NCBI GenBank assembly: GCA_031269415.1
Contig: JAISZF010000299.1
Coordinates: forward strand, 1 to 12,180
Origin: Clostridiales bacterium
GTDB taxonomy: Bacteria > Bacillota > Clostridia > Lachnospirales > WQUN01
Length of the DNA stretch: 12,180 bases
Reading direction: 5' to 3'
This document shows, one piece after another, positions 1 to 5,388 of the stretch. The notes beneath the pieces are model-generated. The model did not search any database, had not been told where the DNA came from, and worked only from the letters and a program-made list of their open reading frames with translations. Each line of letters opens with the position of its first letter. The stretch's first letter is position 1. The translations under genes were made by a program, and so were the position numbers.

Positions 1-504
1 AACGCCATACCCACAGCAGAAGGAGCGATTCAGATCGCAATGGAGAATACCAAGATAACGCTTCATTCCAGCAATATCCTTGTGATGGGGTTTGGCAAGA
101 TCGGAAAGATTCTTTGCAAGACGCTGCGCGGATTTGGCGCGAATGTGTACGCGCTGGCCCGGAAGCGGTCGGATTTGTCCTTTATCGCCGCTTATGGTTA
201 TCAAAGCGTCGCTCCTGACAATCTAACAGATGTATTAGATAGGATGGACATTATCATAAATACGATTCCCAGCGTTATCCTGGACATAAACAACATTTCT
301 TATTTGAGCAAACGCGTATTGATCATAGAGTTAGCCTCTAAGCCATTTGGGGTTGACATTGAGGAATGCCGCAAAGCCGGCCTGAATGTGCTGTTTGCCC
401 CGTCGCTGCCCGGAAAGGCGGCGCCGCTTACGGCGGCTCGGTATATCAGAAAAGCCGTCGATAATATCTTGCGGGAAAAGTGGATTGAGGATGAGAGATT
501 ATGA
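1..504 (+). CDS. dpsA: Dipicolinate synthase subunit A, C-terminal part (5' end outside window)
   Basis: The reading frame is open from base 1, so this is the last ~167 residues of a protein usually about 300 long. It opens with NAIPTAEGAIQIAM, which matches the conserved NTIPTVEG-type segment of DpsA (SpoVFA). A Rossmann nucleotide-binding loop, GFGKIG, follows about 30 residues in. Further on come INTIPS, ELASKPFGVD and APSLPGKAAPLTAA, all recognisable in the Bacillus subtilis protein. DpsA and DpsB together convert the lysine-pathway intermediate 4-hydroxy-tetrahydrodipicolinate (or its dehydration product) to dipicolinic acid in the mother cell, for export into the forespore core. The stop codon overlaps the dpsB start (ATGA at 501-504), so the two subunits are probably translationally coupled. 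Identification rests on remembered family sequence, not on a search. Confidence 0.93.
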   Translation, partial: NAIPTAEGAIQIAMENTKITLHSSNILVMGFGKIGKILCKTLRGFGANVYALARKRSDLSFIAAYGYQSVAPDNLTDVLDRMDIIINTIPSVILDINNISYLSKRVLIIELASKPFGVDIEECRKAGLNVLFAPSLPGKAAPLTAARYIRKAVDNILREKWIEDERL

Positions 505-1088
505 GTCAATCGCTTCAGGGAATAAAGATAGGCTTCGCTATGACAGGATCGTTTTGCACAATGTCGGACGCGTTTGAGCGGATAAGGATCCTGAAAGAGA
601 CCGGCGCGGATGTTTACCCCATTTTGTCCTTTCACGCGGCGGACATGGACACGAGATTCATCACATCCGAGGAGCTGAAATACAAATTGCGCGCGCTTAC
701 GGGTAATGACGCCATTACGACGATACAGGCGGCGGAACCGATTGGCCCGCAAAAACTCCTCGACATAGTACTGGTTCTGCCTTGCACGGGCAACACGGTC
801 GCGAAGATAGCGCTCGGCATAACGGACACGCCGGTCACCATGGCCGTTAAAGCTCATCTGCGCAATGAACGGCCAGTGGTTATCGCGGTTTCCAGCAACG
901 ACGGCTTGAGCGCCAACGCGAAAAATATCGGCGCGCTTCTGAATACGAGGAACGTGTACTTTGTGCCGTTTTATCAGGACGACCCGGTGAAAAAAAGCAG
1001 ATCGCTGGCGTATCACGGCCTGTCGGTCGTGCCGGCTTTGGAAGAGGCGCTGCAAGGACGGCAGACGCAGCCGATTTTGTATCGATAA
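501..1088 (+). CDS. dpsB: Dipicolinate synthase subunit B (flavoprotein-like)
   Basis: This 195-residue protein is close to the usual ~200 of DpsB (SpoVFB), a member of the flavoprotein/Dfp-like fold. Family landmarks are GIKIGFAMTGSFCT near the N-terminus, ALTGNDAITTIQAAEPIGP in the middle, LPCTGNTVAKIALGITDTPV, and the C-terminal VYFVPFYQDDPVKKSRS and QPILYR. It is the partner of DpsA in making dipicolinic acid, the spore-core chelator that supports heat resistance. It starts at the ATG inside the ATGA overlap with dpsA; a GAGG stands about 10 bases upstream. In Bacillus the next genes are asd, dapG and dapA, but here a terminator follows at once, so the lysine-pathway genes are not linked on this side. 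I see no sign of damage in the coding sequence. Confidence 0.93.
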   Translation: MSQSLQGIKIGFAMTGSFCTMSDAFERIRILKETGADVYPILSFHAADMDTRFITSEELKYKLRALTGNDAITTIQAAEPIGPQKLLDIVLVLPCTGNTVAKIALGITDTPVTMAVKAHLRNERPVVIAVSSNDGLSANAKNIGALLNTRNVYFVPFYQDDPVKKSRSLAYHGLSVVPALEEALQGRQTQPILYR

Positions 1089-1102
1089 ATTGATTTATAG
1101 TG

Positions 1103-1133
1103 ATAAGGTGGTTTTCAACCGCCTTATTTTATT
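1103..1133 (+). terminator. Intrinsic terminator after dpsB
   Basis: An 11-base-pair stem (1103-1113 with 1117-1127, one G-U pair, three-base loop TTC) is followed by TTTATT. It lies 14 bases after the dpsB stop. The stop codon of the convergent fic gene (1124-1126) sits inside its right arm. On the minus strand the stem lacks a good run of U after it, so it works best for dpsB. Confidence 0.85.
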
Positions 1134-1894
1134 GCGCCGCTTTCACTGCCGCGCCCGTTTTTCCGTATCGCCTCCGTTAACTCGGTTAATTCCTCATATT
1201 CATATTTCGTTACGAGGTTGTACATTTCTTGCGCGCCTTTTTCCGGCGCGATGTCATATTGCCGGAAAGCGCGGTAATACCGACCGGCGGCGCTATATTT
1301 GATGTTAACGGGCAGAAAATCCGCCCGCATAAGCTGTAGGTTAATCAGCATACGCCCTGTGCGTCCGTTGCCGTCTATAAACGGGTGGATGTTTTCAAAA
1401 CGCAGATGAAACAAGGCAATTTGCCGGAAAATATCCGGCTCGTCCTGCTCAAGTAAAGACGTTATTCCCTTTTCAATCCCTTCCGCGTCCGGCAGTTGCT
1501 TCTCTCCAATATGAACAGGGGTTCTTCTGAATACCCCGGCGTTTTCCTCATCGAAGAACAGTACGCGCCTGTGTACGCTCAGTATGGTTTCACGTGTCAC
1601 GGGCGGCAGGGTCAGTACGTAATTCCAGGCTTTGTTGCTCCCTATAACTTCCATATTCCGCGTCGCCGAATAGTTCTCCAGAAATGTGTTGGAGTTTATG
1701 ATAAACGCCGTATCGTCATGGGTAATCGGGTTGCCCTCAATAGCGTTCGTATTATAGATATATGACGTCCGGAATTCATCTAAATGCCGCGCCACGACAG
1801 ATGAGCGAGGGCGGTCGCGCAGTAAATCCTTATATACGCCGCGAAGCGCGAGCAACGCCTCTGTATCTATATGGGGATACCATTTGTTTCTCAT
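1124..1894 (-). CDS. Fic-family protein (probable AMP/UMP transferase), class II self-inhibited type
   Basis: The Fic active-site motif HPFIDGNGRTGR is complete at residues 170-181 of the 256-residue form. His170 is the expected catalytic base and the DGNGR loop would bind nucleotide phosphates. Near the N-terminus TNAIEG (about residues 49-54) fits the [S/T]xxxE[G/N] inhibitory motif. In class II Fic proteins the glutamate of that motif blocks productive ATP binding, so no separate antitoxin gene is needed, and none is seen. Such enzymes attach AMP (or other nucleotide parts) to hydroxyl groups of target proteins; the target here is unknown. I chose the ATG at 1894 because AAGGTG ends 6 bases upstream. 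A GTG one codon earlier is only 3 bases from that site. No membrane segment or C-terminal winged helix is evident. The gene has its own promoter and faces dpsB. Confidence 0.9.
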   Translation of the reverse strand: MRNKWYPHIDTEALLALRGVYKDLLRDRPRSSVVARHLDEFRTSYIYNTNAIEGNPITHDDTAFIINSNTFLENYSATRNMEVIGSNKAWNYVLTLPPVTRETILSVHRRVLFFDEENAGVFRRTPVHIGEKQLPDAEGIEKGITSLLEQDEPDIFRQIALFHLRFENIHPFIDGNGRTGRMLINLQLMRADFLPVNIKYSAAGRYYRAFRQYDIAPEKGAQEMYNLVTKYEYEELTELTEAIRKNGRGSESGAIK

Positions 1895-1915
1895 CACTCA
1901 CACCTTCTTTTCAAC

Positions 1916-1943
1916 ATTCTACCATAAACCCGATGAAACTCAA
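1916..1943 (-). promoter_or_regulatory. Candidate vegetative promoter of the fic gene
   Basis: Reading the minus strand, a -35-like TTGAGT (1938-1943), a 16-base spacer and TAGAAT (1916-1921) are preceded by TG at the extended -10 position. The Shine-Dalgarno AAGGTG (1901-1906) follows closely. It lies downstream of the terminator of the preceding gene, so fic appears to be independently transcribed. Confidence 0.5.
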
Positions 1944-1977
1944 GAGATAAATAATATTCAATAAAATCTACTGATAT

Positions 1978-2006
1978 AAAAAAACCAGCGGCAAGCCGCT
2001 GGTTTT
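1978..2006 (-). terminator. Intrinsic terminator after the cysteine/histidine-rich gene
   Basis: A perfect 11-base-pair stem (1981-1991 with 1996-2006) has a four-base loop and, on the minus strand, a run of seven U. It lies about 45 bases past the stop of the gene ending at 2051 and separates it from fic. A second GC-rich hairpin stands between it and that stop codon. Confidence 0.88.
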
Positions 2007-2025
2007 AAATAATATCTGTTGAGCG

Positions 2026-2044
2026 CGGGCGGTATGCCCGCCCG
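2026..2044 (-). other. GC-rich hairpin in the 3' untranslated region
   Basis: Seven G/C pairs (2026-2032 with 2038-2044) enclose a five-base loop, 6 bases after the stop codon ending at 2051. It has no U run, so it is not itself a terminator. It may stabilise the 3' end of the message together with the terminator at 1978-2006. Confidence 0.5.
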
Positions 2045-2050
2045 ATTGCT

Positions 2051-2938
2051 TTATCTGCAGCCGCAGCCGTCCTGATCCCTGGGGATATTTCCGCTGATAC
2101 CGGCTAAAAATTCTGGTCTCTGAGGAGGCGCGAAGATGTCTAACGGGAAATCCAGCCTGTCGAAGAACTCGCATGGATTGAGCGGGGAAATGTCCTCACC
2201 CTCATCTGGAACGCAGAAGCCTCTGGACTCGACAGTAAGGTTCACTATACGGAACAGTTTTACTATTGAGAACAAGCCGATGGTTACCAGAACCTCATTC
2301 GGTACATGAGGCAGATTATCGCAATGCTCTTTATCCGGGTACGGGAAGTGCGGATGATGGTGGTGATGCCTTCTGTGATGCAGCTCGGCGGTAAGGGCTA
2401 CGGCTTTGGCTTCAGCCATGATAAAGGGTTCGGAATCGATAGTGTTGTCTCCGAACTGCTTGAACAGGTCTGTGGAGAACGCCAAATCGGTGCCAATAGA
2501 GCCGAACAGTGTCAGCCGTTTATTGAAGATGCTATTGGCGCGAATGCAGCCGATTACTGTGCCATCCGCTTCACGGAAGGTCAACCTGTACTCAAAAACG
2601 TATTTTAGGTCTATATCCCAGAAACCATTCTTGAATGGGTTTGGTTTCTTGTCAACAATGATTATCTTTTTAACCTTTAAGAAATCAATGGTGACAGACG
2701 CCGCGTTATCCGGCGGATCGATAATATCGCCTTCGTGGATGTGATCGTCGCCGATACAGACATGTTCCGCGGAGCGGGCGGGACCGATCTGTTTTTCGGT
2801 AAGGCAGTCCTGCTGTCTGCAGCTGTCGTATACCTTCAGGGCGATGATGCATTCTTCACGAAGCCTTCTGGGGTTAAGACCTTCGGCATTGTGTATCTCA
2901 TTACGAAGGGTAGAAGAATTCAGCTCAAATGCTCCCAT
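2051..2938 (-). CDS. Conserved hypothetical cysteine- and histidine-rich protein, possible spore coat or sporulation protein
   Basis: I do not recognise a named family. Translated from the ATG at 2938 the protein has 295 residues. That start has AAGGAGG 11 bases upstream; the frame is open further to 3022, but a promoter candidate lies in that extension. The N-terminal part has EECIIALKVYDSCRQQDC, followed by IGPARSAEH. The middle (about residues 80-160) is a likely beta-rich domain with VKKIIIVDKKPNPFKNGFWD, YVFEYRLTF and FGSIGTDLAF. A histidine cluster (residues 187-198, nine His) precedes a C-terminal part ending CGCR. There are ten cysteines spread over the whole length and no signal peptide or membrane helix. 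Cys/His richness and the mother-cell-type promoter candidate suggest a coat or exosporium protein; this is inference. It has its own terminator. Confidence 0.75.
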   Translation of the reverse strand: MGAFELNSSTLRNEIHNAEGLNPRRLREECIIALKVYDSCRQQDCLTEKQIGPARSAEHVCIGDDHIHEGDIIDPPDNAASVTIDFLKVKKIIIVDKKPNPFKNGFWDIDLKYVFEYRLTFREADGTVIGCIRANSIFNKRLTLFGSIGTDLAFSTDLFKQFGDNTIDSEPFIMAEAKAVALTAELHHRRHHHHHPHFPYPDKEHCDNLPHVPNEVLVTIGLFSIVKLFRIVNLTVESRGFCVPDEGEDISPLNPCEFFDRLDFPLDIFAPPQRPEFLAGISGNIPRDQDGCGCR

Positions 2939-2949
2939 TAACGAACTTG

Positions 2950-2956
2950 CCTCCTT
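2950..2956 (-). promoter_or_regulatory. Ribosome binding site deciding the start of the Cys/His-rich gene
   Basis: On the minus strand AAGGAGG is followed by 11 bases and the ATG at 2938. No comparable site precedes the upstream in-frame ATG at 3022, so the 295-residue product is favoured over 323 residues. Confidence 0.7.
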
Positions 2957-2983
2957 GTCGTTTTTTTCTGTCTCTCCAATAAC

Positions 2984-3009
2984 ATAGTATGTACAAGGGG
3001 TTTTTTGGT
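2984..3009 (-). promoter_or_regulatory. Candidate mother-cell sporulation promoter (SigK- or SigE-like)
   Basis: Reading the minus strand, AC (3008-3009), a 16-base gap and CATACTAT (2984-2991) resemble the Bacillus SigK pattern (AC, 16-17 bases, CATAnnnTA). CATACTAT also matches seven of eight bases of the SigE -10 CATACAAT. Transcription would begin near 2976, just upstream of the AAGGAGG site. It is a pattern match only. Confidence 0.4.
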
Positions 3010-3086
3010 TACATGAGAGCAAGCTGATTTTAATATTTTATCAGGGCAGCGGCGTCTCGCGTCCGTCGTTTCCTGTCCGCTTCCCG

Positions 3087-3536
3087 TTATTCCGTCCGGA
3101 CGATCTCAACTGTAATCCTCGCGGATACTTGGGGGTGCAGTTTAACCTCCACTTGTTTCTCACCGATCGTCTTAATAGGTTCATCCAGTATTACCTTTCT
3201 CTTATCAATTACCAAGCCGGTTCTTGCCGACAGCGCGGACGCGATCTCCTTATTGGTGACCGATCCGAAGAGTCTGCCGTTTTCACCGGTTTTCACCGAG
3301 ATCTGTATCTTGGCCTGCGAGAGTGACTTGCCAAGTGCCTGAGCCGCTTCCAACTCTGATGTTTGACGGCGCTGTTCAGCCATCTTTTTCGCTTCAATCT
3401 CATTAAGGTGGTGCGCGGTCGCCTCTACCGCTAAATTTCTGGGAATCAGATAGTTACGCGCGTGCCCGTCGCTCGTGTCTATTATTTGTCCCTTTTTTCC
3501 GATACCCCGTAATTCCTGAAGCAAGATTACTTTCAT
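3087..3536 (-). CDS. rplI: 50S ribosomal protein L9
   Basis: The protein is 149 residues, the normal length for bacterial L9 (bL9). The N-terminal RNA-binding domain starts MKVILLQELRGIGKKGQIID and carries the signature region up to RNYLIPRNLA. A long charged central helix (about residues 45-75) follows, with a C-terminal domain containing TGENGRLFGSVTNKEI and KRKVILDEPIKTIGEKQVEVKLHPQV. L9 binds 23S rRNA near the L1 stalk base and helps maintain reading frame. It lies 30 bases after the MazG-like gene on the same strand and is probably the last gene of the operon. I see no convincing terminator directly after it. The start codon has only AGGT next to it; a better ribosome binding site lies behind a small hairpin. 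Confidence 0.97.
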   Translation of the reverse strand: MKVILLQELRGIGKKGQIIDTSDGHARNYLIPRNLAVEATAHHLNEIEAKKMAEQRRQTSELEAAQALGKSLSQAKIQISVKTGENGRLFGSVTNKEIASALSARTGLVIDKRKVILDEPIKTIGEKQVEVKLHPQVSARITVEIVRTE

Positions 3537-3567
3537 ACCTGGCGCAGCGGATTGCGCCTCACCCCTT
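3537..3567 (-). promoter_or_regulatory. rplI leader: ribosome binding site, hairpin and start codon
   Basis: On the minus strand AAGGGGTGA (3559-3567) is followed by a 6-base-pair hairpin (3553-3558 with 3541-3546, six-base loop), then AGGT and ATG. Without folding, the AGGGG is about 25 bases from the start, which is too far. With the hairpin formed, about 7 unpaired bases remain between them. The site overlaps the stop codon of the gene before it. Confidence 0.45.
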
Positions 3568-3869
3568 TAATAACGATTTTCAATATGTTTAAGCAACTCG
3601 CTGTAATCCTCTTTATCTCCTGTCGATTTATTATCCAGAAGTATCAGCCGCAAATTGTCCGCGATTGTTTCATCCAACTGCTCATATGAGCCGCTGATTC
3701 GTTTTGACAGCACATAACTGGATATGATCAGTTTGGATAACCGTTCCTCGCGCTGCGACAGCGGGCCGGGCCGAAGGAGTTCTTCGCAGAGGCCGGCTAA
3801 CTGAGACAGCATGTCGGTCTTTAACAGTTCGATCAGCCTGATGTTTTTGGTAATATCTATTTCAGCCAT
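3567..3869 (-). CDS. Small MazG-like family protein
   Basis: The product has 100 residues and is predicted to be almost wholly helical. Its opening (AEIDITKNIRLIELLKTDML) and the pattern LIISSYVLSKRISGSYEQLDETI resemble small MazG-like proteins of Clostridia, which are distant relatives of MazG nucleotide pyrophosphohydrolases. I do not see the full acidic metal-binding EExxE/D set of active MazG enzymes, so hydrolase activity should not be assumed. The start is the ATG at 3869, because GGAGG (3875-3879) ends 5 bases before it. A GTG at 3881 overlaps that site and would not have one of its own. It sits 15 bases after pheA and just before rplI. The MazG-like assignment is from remembered sequence pattern; the gene itself is well supported. 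Confidence 0.7.
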   Translation of the reverse strand: MAEIDITKNIRLIELLKTDMLSQLAGLCEELLRPGPLSQREERLSKLIISSYVLSKRISGSYEQLDETIADNLRLILLDNKSTGDKEDYSELLKHIENRY

Positions 3870-3884
3870 TATAACCTCCACGGG

Positions 3885-4736
3885 TTATGGCTTGGGGTAA
3901 GATCCCAAGTACTTATAAAAATCCGTCTTACGGCCAATCATTGTCAGCGCGTCTTGAAGGTCTTTTGTGGTATAGTCCTCAAGATCCACATAAAACACAT
4001 ACCCGCCCGGTTTGTCTTTCATCGGGCGGCTGAGGATCTTCGTCATATTAATATCCCAGACGGAGAATATGTTCAGGATTTTATACAAGCCGCCCGGTTT
4101 GTTTTCAGTGGAGAAGGCGATGGTCGTCCGGCCGCCCGCCACCGGTTTGTCCGCCGCGCCCGCGGAAAGAGCCGCGAACGTTGTGACATTGCCCTTGTGA
4201 TCCTGAATATTCTCGGCTTCCACATGTAAGCCGTACAATTCGGCGGCCAATCTCGGACCGATAGCCGCCTCGTTCCCGTTCCCCTCGCTTACCCGGCGCG
4301 CGGCTTCCGCGTTGCTGGATACGGGAATCAGCCGGGAACCGGGGTAACGCTCGCGCAGGTACCGCCGGCATTGAGCCAGGGATTGGCTGTGCGAGTATAT
4401 AATATCCGAGTTAACCGTATCCGGGCGAACCATCAGGCATTGCGATACGGGCAGTACGATTTGGCGGCGGATAAACAGATCCTCGCCGAAGATCAGTTTA
4501 TCCATAGTGATATTTACGGCGCCCTCAGTGGAATTCTCCAGCGGAACGACCGCCAAATCGGCCTGCCCGCCGGACGCGGCGGTGAAAACATCCTCTATGG
4601 AGGGAAAGGGCGTAAGATTAATATCAGCCCGCACCAGCTCCTTTTTGATCAAAACAGCCGCCTGTTCAGAGAAAGTGCCGGGGGGGCCGAGATAGCCTAC
4701 AGTAAAATTATTGCCCATAATACGCGTTTTTACCAT
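3885..4736 (-). CDS. pheA: Prephenate dehydratase
   Basis: This 283-residue monofunctional enzyme converts prephenate to phenylpyruvate, the step before the final transamination to phenylalanine. The catalytic part (about residues 10-190) shows GYLGPPGTFSEQAA, VVPLENSTEGAV, AAIGPRLAAELYGL and ENIQDHKGNVTTF. A C-terminal ACT domain (about 204-281) shows FSTENKPGGLY and NMTKILSRPMKDKPGGYVFYVDLE and ends LGSYPKP. Two conserved motifs differ from the usual form. The TRF motif reads TTF (residues 185-187), and the ESRP motif used for phenylalanine binding reads LSRP (235-238). There is no chorismate mutase domain. The start at 4736 overlaps the end of araD by 29 bases; an internal ATG at 4718 is the alternative, and neither has a clear ribosome binding site, which fits translational coupling to araD. 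Confidence 0.95.
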   Translation of the reverse strand: MVKTRIMGNNFTVGYLGPPGTFSEQAAVLIKKELVRADINLTPFPSIEDVFTAASGGQADLAVVPLENSTEGAVNITMDKLIFGEDLFIRRQIVLPVSQCLMVRPDTVNSDIIYSHSQSLAQCRRYLRERYPGSRLIPVSSNAEAARRVSEGNGNEAAIGPRLAAELYGLHVEAENIQDHKGNVTTFAALSAGAADKPVAGGRTTIAFSTENKPGGLYKILNIFSVWDINMTKILSRPMKDKPGGYVFYVDLEDYTTKDLQDALTMIGRKTDFYKYLGSYPKP

Positions 4737-5388
4737 GCTTGCGCAAAAAATGCCTGTCCAGCAGAACCTGATCCATCGGCTGAATATTCGGATTGATACC
4801 GCGTGTTAAGATAAATATCTTCGCGACTTCTTCCAACACTACCGCGTTATGGACAGCCTCACCCGCGTCCGCGCCCCAGGCGAACGGGCCGTGGCCGCGA
4901 ACCAGCGCCGCGGGTATGTCATATGGATCATTTTTTATGGTTTCGGCAATGACATTACCGGTTTCCAGCTCATATTCGCCGTTTATCTCATCGGCGGTCA
5001 TGGCGCGGGTCACCGGTATCGACCCATAGAAATAATCGCCGTGGGTGGTGCCCAGAGGCGGTATCGGCACGCCCGCCTGCGCGCAGGCGGTCGCCCACGT
5101 GGAGTGCGTATGGACGATACCGCCCAGCGAAGGGAATTTTTTATAAAGGATTCTATGGGTTTCCGTGTCGGAGGAAGGCTTCGCCCCTTCTATCCTGCCG
5201 CCGTCCAAATCCACCACAGACATATCATCTGGGGATAAGTCCTCGTAGGGAATGCCGCTGGGCTTTATAACGAACAGACCGCTCTCACGGTCAACGCCGC
5301 TGACATTCCCCCATGTGAACGTGACCAAGCCGTACCGGGGAAGCGACATATTGGCTTCGTACACCCGTTTTTTTAATTCGGCAAGCAT
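4708..5388 (-). CDS. araD: L-ribulose-5-phosphate 4-epimerase (class II aldolase family)
   Basis: At 226 residues it is close to the 231 of the E. coli enzyme. It interconverts L-ribulose 5-phosphate and D-xylulose 5-phosphate, feeding the pentose phosphate pathway. Family features visible are TWGNVSG (25-31), KPSGIPYEDL, PSSDTETH (71-78), the zinc ligands in VHTHST (His93, His95) and GHGPF (His166), and the epimerase-specific TTHGDYFYGSIPVTR (Asp118). The C-terminal end KHGKNAYYGQ carries the expected Tyr. These favour epimerase over fuculose-phosphate aldolase. The start codon overlaps the stop of the isomerase gene by one base (TGATG), so the two are coupled. The 3' end overlaps pheA. No ribulokinase gene is in the window. 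Confidence 0.93.
   Translation of the reverse strand: MLAELKKRVYEANMSLPRYGLVTFTWGNVSGVDRESGLFVIKPSGIPYEDLSPDDMSVVDLDGGRIEGAKPSSDTETHRILYKKFPSLGGIVHTHSTWATACAQAGVPIPPLGTTHGDYFYGSIPVTRAMTADEINGEYELETGNVIAETIKNDPYDIPAALVRGHGPFAWGADAGEAVHNAVVLEEVAKIFILTRGINPNIQPMDQVLLDRHFLRKHGKNAYYGQ

Noticed and set aside
300..1055. Long open frame (251 codons) on the minus strand opposite dpsA/dpsB.
   Set aside because: It lies fully antisense to two confidently recognised genes, has no recognisable protein features (Arg/His/Gln-rich composition typical of a shadow frame) and no ribosome binding site noted.
5073..5090. Perfect 18-base palindrome inside araD.
   Set aside because: It encodes the normal ACAQAG stretch of AraD with the favoured GC-rich codons; no second copy was seen, so there is no reason to call it an operator or recombination site.
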